Shown in pieces: positions 15,036-22,142 of a stretch of DNA of 28,913 nt; the stretch's first letter is position 1; each line of letters begins with the position of its first letter. The DNA is taken from assembly GCA_041584475.1 (NCBI GenBank), contig JBFHDX010000040.1:1-28913 (forward strand). Direction: 5' to 3'. Origin of the DNA: JBFHDX01 sp041584475. GTDB taxonomy: Bacteria > Pseudomonadota > Alphaproteobacteria > UBA8366 > JADFVY01. The translations under genes and the position numbers were made by a program. Under the pieces are notes generated by a model, which was not told the DNA's origin, ran no database searches, and was given only the letters and a program-made list of their open reading frames with translations.

Positions 15036-17315
15036 TCAGGCGGCGCGGACTTCGGCAAGGAAGCCGTCGACCTGGCTGCGCAGCAGTTCCGCCTCGCGCG
15101 ACAGGCTGCCCGCGGCACCAAGCACCTCGCCGGAGGCCGTGCCGGTCCGTTCGGCGGCGTTCTGCACGCCGGCGATCGTGGCATTCACTTGCTGCGTGCC
15201 GGCGGCGGCATGCTGAACGTTGCGGGCGATCTCCCGGGTCGATGCGGCCTGCTGCTCGACGGCGGAAGCGATCGTCGTCGAGATATCGTTGACATCGTTG
15301 ATGATGAAGAGGATCCGCTCGAAGGCGCCGACCGCGCTGGCGGTTTCGTCCTGCACGGCGGCGATCTGCAGCGAGATGTCGTCGGTCGCGCGGGCGGTCT
15401 GCTGGGCCAGGCTCTTGACCTCCTGTGCCACCACGGCGAACCCACGGCCGGCCTCGCCGGCTCGTGACGCCTCGATGGCGGCGTTGAGGGCCAGCAGGTT
15501 GGTCTTGCGCGCGATGGCGGAAATCAGGTCGACGACGTCGCCGATCTTTGCCGCGGCCGCGTTCAGACCCTGCACGACGACGTTGGTCGCCTCGACTTCC
15601 TGCGCCGCCTCGTCCGCGATCCTCGCGGACTGCGCAACCTGACGGCCGATCTCGCTGATCGAGGCCGATAGCTGTTCGGCGGCGGTCGCGACCATCTGCA
15701 CGTTCGCCGACGCCTGGTCCGACGCCGAGGCGACGGTCCTCGCCTGGCCGCTGGCCTGTTCGGCGACGCTCGACATCGACTGTGCGGTAGCCTCGAGCTC
15801 GCCCGCGGCCAACGTCACCCGGCCGAGCACGTCGCCGACCTCCGCATCAAACGCGCGCAGCAGCCGGTCGAGGAAATCGCGGCGTTGCTCGCGCTTCGAG
15901 ACGTCGCTCGCCCGGGCCGCCTCGAGCTGCTGCTTGGCGCGCGCATTCTCCCTGAAGACCTGCACCGCGCCCGCCATCCGGCCGATTTCGTCGCGGCGTC
16001 CGACCGCCGGAACCACGACCGACATGCGACCCGCGGCGAGTGCCGTCATCGCCCGCGTCAGCGCCGTCAGCGGTCGCGAGATGCGCCACACGAGAATCGC
16101 CAGCGAACCGGCGATCGCGGCGAAGCCGAGCAGCATCAGGAATACGTCGATGACGATGTTCCGCGCCCCGCGCGCGAGTCCCGCCTGCGCCGTCCGCGCC
16201 GACACCTCGCCCGCGAGCTGCGCGAGCCGCTCGACCGCGCGCACGGTCTCCTGCGATTTCGCGCGCCAGGACGAAGCGGTGATCCGATAGCCACCATCGC
16301 TTCGCCCGGCGCGCAGGATTTCGTCGCGAAGCGGACCGTACGACTCCGCATATTGACGCTGGACGGTCGCCAGCGTCGCGACGATGTCCGGGTCGGCCGT
16401 GGGGTGCAGCGCATACGCGCGAGCGGCGTCCCATCCGGCCTCGATACGGCCCTGCACGTGGCCGAGCGACGCGATTTGCGAATCGCTGAGCCGTCTGCCT
16501 TCGGCGATGGCGTCGAGCAGTAATGCGCGCTCGCGCAGCATGAACTCGCTGATCTCCCAGGTCGCCTGCTTCAGGGCGGCGTGCTCCTGGATCCGCGCGA
16601 ACATCGGCGCGAAATCGAGCCGCCGATCGGGCCGGAACTCGGTTGCCAGGCGCAGCCGCTGCATCGCCTCGATCGCCTCCGTCGACGCCGCCCACCATTC
16701 GTTCGCGATGAGCCTCGACGTCGGGGTCGCCGCACCGCCCGCCGCGTCGATCCGGCGTCGCAAATCGTCGAGCTTCTGCAGTCGCTGTTCGAGGATGGCC
16801 AGGGAGTCCGACGGCGCGCCGCCCATGCGGACGCGCAACGCGTCGGCGAGGGAGGACAGGGCCGGCCTCGAGATGGCGCGAGCCCGCTCGATTCCCGCCC
16901 GCAACAAATTCCGCGCGCCGGCATCCAGCGCCGGGCTCGTCAGGGCGCGCGTCGCAACCTCGCGCTCGCTCGCCAGGGCCCGGGTCGCGGCGAGAACGCG
17001 GTCGGCCAACTCGTTGGCGCGCGCCGCATTCGCCGCATTGTCGCGGTTCGCGATGGCATGCACCGTGAGCCCGATCGTGTAGTAGCCGATGATGCCGGTG
17101 AAGACGGCGATAATGACGATCAGGCTGTTGTGAACCGTGAACACGGTCGTCCGATGTCGCGCAGACGCGGCCGCGGATGCCGGCACCCGGTTTGCGGGAC
17201 CCGTCACCGAATTGTCCGTCCCGGCCGAACCGCGCGCCTCGCCGGTTCCGGCTTGCGTCGGCAGGGCACCGCAAGGCTCAGGTGTCGGGGGCGCGGACCC
17301 TCCTGTTCCTCTCAT
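15036..17315 (-). CDS. Methyl-accepting chemotaxis protein
   Basis: 759-residue transmembrane chemoreceptor. A long cytoplasmic N-terminal tail (1-60, low complexity) precedes TM1 (about 65-85). A roughly 300-residue, mostly helical periplasmic sensor (86-387) has no ligand motif I recognise. TM2 (388-410), HAMP (410-463) and the coiled-coil signalling domain follow, with the conserved hairpin tip NLLALNAAIEASRAGEAGRGF and VVAQEVKSLAQQTA. It would pass ligand information to CheA/CheW. The C-terminus ends LAEVRAA, with no CheR/CheB-tethering pentapeptide. The ATG at 17315 has GGAAGG about 9 bases upstream, which supports the long tail; GTG codons nearer TM1 have no comparable site. A strong terminator follows at 14955-14987. 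No other che gene is in the window. Confidence 0.95.
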   Translation of the reverse strand: MRGTGGSAPPTPEPCGALPTQAGTGEARGSAGTDNSVTGPANRVPASAAASARHRTTVFTVHNSLIVIIAVFTGIIGYYTIGLTVHAIANRDNAANAARANELADRVLAATRALASEREVATRALTSPALDAGARNLLRAGIERARAISRPALSSLADALRVRMGGAPSDSLAILEQRLQKLDDLRRRIDAAGGAATPTSRLIANEWWAASTEAIEAMQRLRLATEFRPDRRLDFAPMFARIQEHAALKQATWEISEFMLRERALLLDAIAEGRRLSDSQIASLGHVQGRIEAGWDAARAYALHPTADPDIVATLATVQRQYAESYGPLRDEILRAGRSDGGYRITASSWRAKSQETVRAVERLAQLAGEVSARTAQAGLARGARNIVIDVFLMLLGFAAIAGSLAILVWRISRPLTALTRAMTALAAGRMSVVVPAVGRRDEIGRMAGAVQVFRENARAKQQLEAARASDVSKREQRRDFLDRLLRAFDAEVGDVLGRVTLAAGELEATAQSMSSVAEQASGQARTVASASDQASANVQMVATAAEQLSASISEIGRQVAQSARIADEAAQEVEATNVVVQGLNAAAAKIGDVVDLISAIARKTNLLALNAAIEASRAGEAGRGFAVVAQEVKSLAQQTARATDDISLQIAAVQDETASAVGAFERILFIINDVNDISTTIASAVEQQAASTREIARNVQHAAAGTQQVNATIAGVQNAAERTGTASGEVLGAAGSLSREAELLRSQVDGFLAEVRAA

Positions 17316-17733
17316 GCATCTGACCTTCCAATACTGCCGATTCGTTTCTTATTCGCGCCGGCCGCCGCCGACCCCGGTCGCACGACCCCGGCGTGCACGC
17401 AACACGACGCCAGGACCGGTAGCCGATCGCGGGGGGAGACGTCTGGCGGGATGCGGGGCGACACAAGGGGTTTGCCGCCAGCCGACGGGACATTGCTTTG
17501 CCTGCCGTTGCGATTGTCACGGTCAGTGCGATACCCACGGCCGACAGCCCCTCACATTTTCGAGTCAACCCCAGGGGTTCAAAATTCCATTGATTCTCTA
17601 ATGAAGCGTTAATAACTGTCGGCAAAGTTGTAGCCGCCCGTGCCGGGCGCCGCCGCCTGCGGTTGGCATCGTCCGACAATCCGGTGGCGCGTCGGGACGG
17701 CGGCACCGAGCGAGCCCAATGCCCCATAAAAAA
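17316..17733. other. Non-coding stretch upstream of the chemotaxis gene
   Basis: About 420 bases without a convincing gene. It should hold the promoter of the chemotaxis gene. An A/T-rich patch (17577-17612) is the likeliest core region. A short inverted repeat, AACCCC-A-GGGGTT (17567-17579), could be an operator but is too short to be sure. I found no convincing sigma-70, sigma-28 or sigma-54 promoter. Open frames crossing it run into the terminator at 17734-17759 or overlap the receptor gene out of frame and resemble nothing. Confidence 0.5.
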
Positions 17734-17759
17734 CTGGCCCGGCAAATCTGCCGGGCCAG
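17728..17759 (-). terminator. Rho-independent terminator downstream of the 17829-18317 gene
   Basis: A perfect 11-bp stem (17734-17744 with 17749-17759) with a 4-base loop is followed on the minus strand by six T residues (17733-17728). It lies 69 bases after the stop of the minus-strand gene, the position and shape expected of an intrinsic terminator. It separates the sigma-54-controlled gene from the chemotaxis gene downstream. Confidence 0.93.
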
Positions 17760-17828
17760 CCCTGGGTCCTGAGGTTTTGATCGAAGGGAGTCTTCGGTCG
17801 TCGGCCAGTCGCGCGACGCGGCCTCGCG

Positions 17829-18317
17829 TCAGGCGGCCGCCAGCTGGATCGAGCCGACGCTGCCCGCCGCTTTCACGGCGCTGTCCTTGACGCGCCGCAG
17901 CGCGGCATAGAAGGCGAGTTCCTCCATGCCGGCGTCGACGCCTTCGATGATCTCGCGGCGCACCGTTTCGCCGAACGCGTCGAGGGCGGCTTGCGCCTTG
18001 CGAACGAGGAAACTGTAGTCCGCGCCGCTCTCCGCAATATGAATCGATTCCATTGCGCGACGCTGCTCGCGAAGCTTGGTCTCGAACTGCTCGAGGTAGG
18101 CGCTTCTCGACTCACCCTGCCAGAGATCGAATGCGCCTTCGCCGGCGAGCCGCAGCATCGCCCGCACGCCGCCGCGCATGGCGTTGCAGCGGTCGAGCAC
18201 GTCCTGCGCGACGGGGGCGGCGGCGACTTCGCGCGTTCCCTTCGGCTGGATCGAGGGCGTGGCGGCTGCAGTTTCGCCGGCACGTCGGTCCGTGTCCTTG
18301 AACAGTTGTACAATCAT
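17829..18317 (-). CDS. Uncharacterised helical protein, paralog of the 18646-19134 product, sigma-54 controlled
   Basis: 162 residues, no signal peptide or membrane segment, predicted mostly helical from residue 36 on, with an Ala-rich end. I do not recognise the family. It is a paralog of the next gene upstream: both are exactly 162 codons long and share GAF(D/E)L (61-65 here), a QFE motif (77-79), F-x-E-x-VR-x-EI (115-123) and a following DA at offsets of two residues. The ATG at 18317 has GGGAG upstream. A near-consensus sigma-54 promoter lies at 18387-18403 and a strong terminator at 17734-17759, so the gene is probably monocistronic. Length and helical make-up are loosely like phasins, but no phasin motif is clear. 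A role in motility or nitrogen/carbon stress would fit sigma-54 control; this is inference only. Confidence 0.8.
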   Translation of the reverse strand: MIVQLFKDTDRRAGETAAATPSIQPKGTREVAAAPVAQDVLDRCNAMRGGVRAMLRLAGEGAFDLWQGESRSAYLEQFETKLREQRRAMESIHIAESGADYSFLVRKAQAALDAFGETVRREIIEGVDAGMEELAFYAALRRVKDSAVKAAGSVGSIQLAAA

Positions 18318-18645
18318 TGTCTCGCTCCCATTCGATCTGACCGATCCGCCGGCCCATACCTGTTTTTCGAATTACGACCTGGGAGGAGCAATTGCCGTGC
18401 CAGTTTCGCGCAAGATTATGAAAACAGTGAATATTCAACGCTGATCGGCGCGTCGCCACGGTTCGCGAGTCCGCCTCGTCGCGGCGCCGGCGCTATCCGC
18501 AGGCCGGGATCGCAAGGCGGGTTGCGGCATGCAACGCGGCCGCATTCGCGTGCCCGCACGGTGCGTCGCGCGCGGCCGTGTCGCGGTTCGTCGGCTCTAT
18601 GGTCGTGTGGGCGAGGGGGGTGCGCACGCCGCCGGACGGCAGCGG
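18318..18645. other. Intergenic region between the two sigma-54-controlled paralogs
   Basis: This 328-base gap holds the sigma-54 promoter of the downstream paralog (18387-18403). A perfect 10-base palindrome, TGAATATTCA (18428-18437), lies 25 bases upstream of the -24 element in an A/T-rich patch; it could bind an activator or a bending protein. The rest (18440-18645) is GC-rich with no gene I can support and no clear terminator for the upstream paralog, so some readthrough is possible. Confidence 0.5.
18387..18403 (-). promoter_or_regulatory. Sigma-54 (RpoN) -24/-12 promoter for the 17829-18317 gene
   Basis: Read on the minus strand: CTGGCACGGCAATTGCT, matching YTGGCACG-N4-TTGCW essentially perfectly. 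The invariant GG (18401-18400) and GC (18389-18388) are 12 bases apart. Predicted transcription starts near 18376, about 59 bases upstream of the ATG. An enhancer-binding activator would be needed. Confidence 0.9.
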
Positions 18646-19134
18646 TCAGCGTTCGGACAACGCGGTCTCGAGCCGGTCGAGGCTTACGGTCACCAGCGTC
18701 GCCCAGCTCTCGACATGGGTCAGCACGACGTCGACGGTCACCGGCTCGGTGGTCGCATCGATCGTCGCCATGATCTCCTGCCGCACGGCCTCGCGAAATG
18801 CGACGAAGTTCGCGTGGACGCGGCGGACCAGCGGCCCGATGGCGGGATCGCGGCTGCCGATCGGGAAATTGGCGATCGCCCGAAGCTGGGCCATCGCGAG
18901 ATCCTCGAACTGCGTCAGGCTTTCGGCCCACCGGTTTCCGGCGTGGAGTTCGAACGCGCCCGCCGTCGCGTGACTCAAGAGCTCACGCATGCGGTCACGG
19001 GCGCTGGCGCTGGTCCGGCGCGCCTCGCGGCGCAGCACGGTCCCCGGGTCGGCCGCCGCGCGGACGCGCAGCCCTGCACCCGGAATGCCCGGTTGGCTCG
19101 TCTCGGTTAGCTGTGCCTGACCGTCATACGGCAC
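18646..19134 (-). CDS. Uncharacterised helical protein, paralog of the 17829-18317 product, sigma-54 controlled
   Basis: 162 residues from a GTG start at 19134 (VPYDGQAQL). That start is preferred because GGAG lies 7 bases upstream and because it gives exactly the length of the paralog. The open frame reaches back to 19275, but that extension runs through the sigma-54 promoter at 19182-19198, so it cannot be translated from that promoter. The N-terminal 40 residues look disordered; the remainder is helical. Motifs shared with the paralog: GAFEL (59-63), QFE (75-77), F-x-E-AVRQEI (113-121) and DA (126-127). No signal peptide, membrane segment or catalytic motif is evident and I do not recognise the family. 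The gene is divergent from dgcN, whose start is 141 bases away. Confidence 0.78.
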   Translation of the reverse strand: MPYDGQAQLTETSQPGIPGAGLRVRAAADPGTVLRREARRTSASARDRMRELLSHATAGAFELHAGNRWAESLTQFEDLAMAQLRAIANFPIGSRDPAIGPLVRRVHANFVAFREAVRQEIMATIDATTEPVTVDVVLTHVESWATLVTVSLDRLETALSER

Positions 19135-19181
19135 TGTCGATCTCCATGCGTGCGGTTGTTCCGCTGAGCAAGGTTTTCTTA

Positions 19182-19198
19182 AGCAAGATGCGTGCCAG
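19182..19198 (-). promoter_or_regulatory. Sigma-54 (RpoN) -24/-12 promoter for the 18646-19134 gene
   Basis: Read on the minus strand: CTGGCACGCATCTTGCT, again matching the consensus YTGGCACG-N4-TTGCW. The GG (19196-19195) and GC (19184-19183) pairs are 12 bases apart. Predicted transcription starts near 19171, 37 bases upstream of the GTG start and just upstream of its ribosome-binding site. It lies in the divergent region shared with dgcN. Confidence 0.9.
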
Positions 19199-19274
19199 TT
19201 ACGGCGGCGGTTGCCTTGAAGCCGGTCATTTGGTTCCATGCGCCGGGTAACCGACGCGCTGGAGGCTTGCGGCA

Positions 19275-20273
19275 TTGGCGATCGCGCATCCCTATCTCAT
19301 GTTCCTCGGCGACGCGCCCGATCAGCTGGCGGCGAAGACCGCCGCGGGCGTCGCCATGTGGCGTCCCGACTGGTGTCTGGGGCAATTGCGGCTCGACGGC
19401 TGCATGGCCGATCTGAATCTCCCCGAGCTGACGCTGGAGGCGGCGGCCGCGCAGGGCGCCCGTACCCTCGTCATCGGCGTTGCGAACCGCGGCGGCATCG
19501 TCTCGGAGCGCTGGCTGGCGACGCTGACGCGGGCGCTCGAGCTCGGCATGGATATCGCGAGCGGCCTGCACAACCGGCTCGCCGGCATTCCCGAACTCGC
19601 GGCCGCCGCCGAGCGTCACGGCCGCCGGCTGTTCGATGTCCGGCACCCGACGCGATCGTTCGCCGTCGCGACCGGCGTGAAGCGGCGCGGCAAGCGGCTG
19701 TTGACCGTCGGCACCGATTGCGCGGTCGGCAAGATGTTCACCAGCCTCGCCATCGAGCGCGAGATGAGGTCGCGCGGGATGAAGGCGGATTTCCGGGCGA
19801 CCGGGCAGACCGGCATCTTCATCGCCGGCGACGGGGTCTCCGTCGACGCGGTCGTCGCCGACTTCATATCCGGGGCCGCGGAATGGCTTTCGCCGGACAA
19901 TGACGACGACCACTGGGATATCGTCGAGGGCCAGGGCTCGCTGTTCCATGCGTCGTTCGCGGGCGTCAGCCTAGGGCTGCTGCACGGCTCGCAGCCGGAC
20001 GCCATCGTGCTATGCCACGAGCCGGGGCGGCCGCACATGCGCGGGCTGCCGCAGGCCCCGTTGCCCGGTCTGCGCGAATGCATCGATGCGAACCTCGCCG
20101 CCGGCCGCCTGACGAACCCGGAGATCCGCTGCATCGGGCTCGGCTTCAACACGTCGCGACTGGATGCGGCGGAAGCGGAGCGGGTCTGCCGCGCCGCCGA
20201 GGACGAGACCGGACTGCCCTGCGTCGACGCCTGGCGCGATGGCGCCGCGCGTCTCGTCGACCGGCTCGCCTGA
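19275..20273 (+). CDS. dgcN: DgcN-type (DUF1611) D-glutamate N-acetyltransferase
   Basis: 332 residues, DUF1611 family. In marine Pseudoalteromonas, DgcN acetylates D-glutamate to N-acetyl-D-glutamate, the first step of a D-glutamate catabolic route. Family features visible here: PYLMFLGDAPDQLAAKTA at the N-terminus, WRPDWCLGQLRL (29-40), a P-loop-like GTDCAVGKM (146-154), and EGQGSLFHASFAGVSLGLLHG followed by HEPGRPHMRG. The TTG at 19275 is chosen because GGAGG sits 9 bases upstream and the sequence of known relatives begins at this point; the ATG nine codons in has no ribosome-binding site. dgcA follows 8 bases after the stop, the expected gene pair. The acetyltransferase function rests on family knowledge, not on a motif I can verify. 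Confidence 0.88.
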   Translation: MAIAHPYLMFLGDAPDQLAAKTAAGVAMWRPDWCLGQLRLDGCMADLNLPELTLEAAAAQGARTLVIGVANRGGIVSERWLATLTRALELGMDIASGLHNRLAGIPELAAAAERHGRRLFDVRHPTRSFAVATGVKRRGKRLLTVGTDCAVGKMFTSLAIEREMRSRGMKADFRATGQTGIFIAGDGVSVDAVVADFISGAAEWLSPDNDDDHWDIVEGQGSLFHASFAGVSLGLLHGSQPDAIVLCHEPGRPHMRGLPQAPLPGLRECIDANLAAGRLTNPEIRCIGLGFNTSRLDAAEAERVCRAAEDETGLPCVDAWRDGAARLVDRLA

Positions 20274-20281
20274 CGGCGCCG

Positions 20282-21262
20282 ATGCGGGAGCTCACCGTGC
20301 ACCGCGAGTCCTGGCCGCTGGCCAGGCCGTTCGCTATTTCCCGCGGATCGAAAACGAGTGCCGAAATCGTCGTCGCGACGATCAGCGACGACGGTTGCAC
20401 GGGACGTGGCGAGTGCGTCCCCTACCCGCGCTACGGCGAGACCGTCGACGGCGTCGTCGCGGCGATCGCGGCACACGGGCCGGCGATCGCGGACGGCCTG
20501 TCCCGCACCGGGCTGCAACGGATGCTGCCGCCGGGCGCCGCCCGTAACGCGCTCGATTGCGCGCTCTGGGACTTCGAGGCCAAGCAATACGGGGTGCCGG
20601 TCTGGCGACTGGCGGGCCTGGCCGAGCCGCGGGCACTGACGACCGCCTACACGCTGGGGCTCGATACGGCGGCGGCGATGGGCCGTGCCGCCGCGGCCGA
20701 GGCGCGTCGTCCGCTGATCAAGCTCAAGCTCGCCGGCGAGGGCGATCTCGAGCGGGTCGCGGCGGTCCGCCGCAACGCCCCGGACTCGCGCCTCATCGTC
20801 GATGCCAACGAGGGCTGGAGCCCCGACCAGCTCGAGCCGTTCTGCGCGGCGCTGGCGGATCTCGGCGTCGAGATGATCGAACAGCCGCTGCCCGCCGGGC
20901 GGGACGCGGCGCTGGCGCAGATCGCGCGGCCGGTGCCGGTGTGCGCCGACGAATCGTGTCACGACCGGGCGAGCCTCGCCGCGATCGTCGGGCGCTACGA
21001 CCTCGTCAACATCAAGCTGGACAAGACCGGCGGCCTGACCGAGGCCCTCGCGCTGCGGCGCGAGGCCGCGGCGGCCGGCCTCGGCATCATGGTCGGCTGC
21101 ATGGTGGCGACGTCGCTGGCCATGGCGCCGGCGTTCCTCGTGGCCCAGGGTGCGGCGGTCGTCGATCTCGACGGTCCGTTGCTGCTCGCGCGCGACCGCG
21201 ATGACGGCCTCGCCTTCCGCGGCAGCGAGATCGCGCCGCCGGCACCGGGCCTGTGGGGATGA
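20282..21262 (+). CDS. dgcA: DgcA-type N-acetyl-D-glutamate racemase (enolase superfamily, dipeptide-epimerase-like)
   Basis: 326 residues of the mandelate-racemase/muconate-lactonising-enzyme branch of the enolase superfamily, close to L-Ala-D/L-Glu epimerases. Catalytic apparatus is complete: KxK with Lys147/Lys149 in LIKLKL, metal ligands Asp174 (VDANEGW), Glu200 (EQPLP) and Asp223 (ADES), and a second Lys at 245/248 (NIKLDKTGG). The partner of DgcN, it converts N-acetyl-D-glutamate to the L-form, which is then hydrolysed to L-glutamate. Without the neighbour this would be annotated as a dipeptide epimerase; the 8-base spacing to dgcN decides the call. The ribosome-binding site is weak, consistent with translational coupling. 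No dgcR-type regulator is next to the pair. Confidence 0.87.
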   Translation: MRELTVHRESWPLARPFAISRGSKTSAEIVVATISDDGCTGRGECVPYPRYGETVDGVVAAIAAHGPAIADGLSRTGLQRMLPPGAARNALDCALWDFEAKQYGVPVWRLAGLAEPRALTTAYTLGLDTAAAMGRAAAAEARRPLIKLKLAGEGDLERVAAVRRNAPDSRLIVDANEGWSPDQLEPFCAALADLGVEMIEQPLPAGRDAALAQIARPVPVCADESCHDRASLAAIVGRYDLVNIKLDKTGGLTEALALRREAAAAGLGIMVGCMVATSLAMAPAFLVAQGAAVVDLDGPLLLARDRDDGLAFRGSEIAPPAPGLWG

Positions 21263-21426
21263 CGTTCGGCGGGCGCGCGCCACATTCCTGCCGCTAAAGT
21301 AATAAACTTTTGTCATAAGGTATTTACGCTTTGGCAATGCCTGTTCGGCGATAATGCGCGTCAAGCGGGGCTCACGCGGCTGCAAAGGCCGGTACGGGAA
21401 GAGCCGACTCAGAGCGGGACAGGTAA

Positions 21427-21786
21427 ATGGCGCGAATCCTGGTTGCGGAAGACGATGACGCGATGCGTCAGTTCCTGGAAGTGGCGCTGGCGCGCTCCGG
21501 CCACGATGTGGTGGCCGTCGGCGACGGCGATTCGGCGGCGAGGAACATCGAGCAGAACAACTACGACCTGCTGCTGGCGGACATCCGCATGCCCGGCGTC
21601 AGCGGGCTGGAACTCGCCCGCGCCGCGCGCATCCGGTCGCCACGCCTGCCGATCCTGCTGATCACCGGCTACGCGCACGAGGCGCTGGACGCGCACGACC
21701 TCATGGAGAAGGACGTCCGCGTGTTCTCGAAGCCGTTTCACCTGCACGAGATCGTCCGCCAGGTCACCCACCTGCTGGCGACCTGA
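21427..21786 (+). CDS. cpdR: CpdR-like single-domain response regulator
   Basis: 119-residue stand-alone receiver domain, the length of Caulobacter CpdR. Acidic pocket AEDDD (7-11), phospho-acceptor Asp52 in LLLADIRMP, Thr80 in LLITGYA and Lys102 in FSKPFHL. The combination of ITG(Y/F)A and LSKPFHL-type ends is characteristic of CpdR. In Caulobacter, unphosphorylated CpdR primes ClpXP to destroy cell-cycle proteins, and phosphorylation through CckA/ChpT turns this off. There is no output domain. The gene is monocistronic, with an A/T-rich region (21297-21356) upstream that probably holds its promoter, though I could not fix -35/-10 boxes. Close single-domain receivers exist, so the exact orthology deserves a tree. 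Confidence 0.85.
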   Translation: MARILVAEDDDAMRQFLEVALARSGHDVVAVGDGDSAARNIEQNNYDLLLADIRMPGVSGLELARAARIRSPRLPILLITGYAHEALDAHDLMEKDVRVFSKPFHLHEIVRQVTHLLAT

Positions 21787-21815
21787 CCGCCGCCGTGCGG
21801 GCGGGCCGCAAGGGG

Positions 21816-21844
21816 TTGTCTCGCGGAGGGTTCGGTGCTACATC
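21816..21844 (+). promoter_or_regulatory. Candidate sigma-70-type promoter of tRNA-Val
   Basis: TTGTCT (21816-21821) and TACATC (21839-21844) are separated by exactly 17 bases and lie 12 bases before the mature tRNA. The -10 is poor against TATAAT, so the call rests mainly on spacing and position. Confidence 0.4.
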
Positions 21845-21856
21845 CCGGTCCGGCCA

Positions 21857-21931
21857 GGGCGCGTAGCTCAGCGGGAGAGCACTACGTTGACATCGTAGGG
21901 GTCGCTGGTTCAATCCCAGCCGCGCCCACCA
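21857..21931 (+). tRNA. tRNA-Val, anticodon GAC
   Basis: 75 nt with encoded CCA. The acceptor stem GGGCGCG pairs perfectly with CGCGCCC; discriminator A. The D-arm is GCTC-AGCGGGA-GAGC, the anticodon stem CTACG/CGTAG encloses TTGACAT, giving anticodon GAC, and the T-arm is CTGG-TTCAATC-CCAG with the TTC motif. It decodes GUC and GUU valine codons. A terminator follows directly. Confidence 0.98.
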
Positions 21932-21934
21932 TCG

Positions 21935-21960
21935 AACCCCGGGGGATCCTCGGGGTTTTG
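21935..21960 (+). terminator. Intrinsic terminator of tRNA-Val
   Basis: AACCCCG (21935-21941) pairs with CGGGGTT (21951-21957) around a 9-base loop, and the stem runs into TTTTG. It starts four bases after the tRNA CCA end. Confidence 0.8.
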
Positions 21961-22142
21961 TCGTTTTCGGGGGGCGGTCTCGCCAGGCGAGCGGCAGCCC
22001 GATTTCGGGGACAGATTGAACAGATGCGGCGCCGTCGGGCCCAGTTGGAGCGCGGCTTTGCGCGCACGACGCGCGTCCGCCCGGGCCCGTATCAAACAGC
22101 TAAAATACCGGCTTAATTGCATAATAACACTTTGAAATCGTA

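Noticed and set aside
17622..17636. Possible third sigma-54 site upstream of the chemoreceptor gene
   Set aside because: The minus strand reads CGGCTA-N5-TTGC: the spacing is right, but only GGC of the -24 element matches and it lies about 300 bases from the start codon.
17278..17745. 155-codon minus-strand frame between the terminator and the chemoreceptor gene
   Set aside because: It starts inside the terminator stem-loop, overlaps the receptor gene out of frame and has shadow-like composition.
19135..19275. N-terminal extension of the 18646-19134 protein
   Set aside because: It would be encoded upstream of and across the sigma-54 promoter, so it would not be in the transcript from that promoter. 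The GTG at 19134 also gives equal length to the paralog.
21882..22067. Minus-strand frame with AGIEPATPT near its N-terminus
   Set aside because: This peptide is the well-known artefact of translating the complement of a tRNA. It overlaps tRNA-Val.
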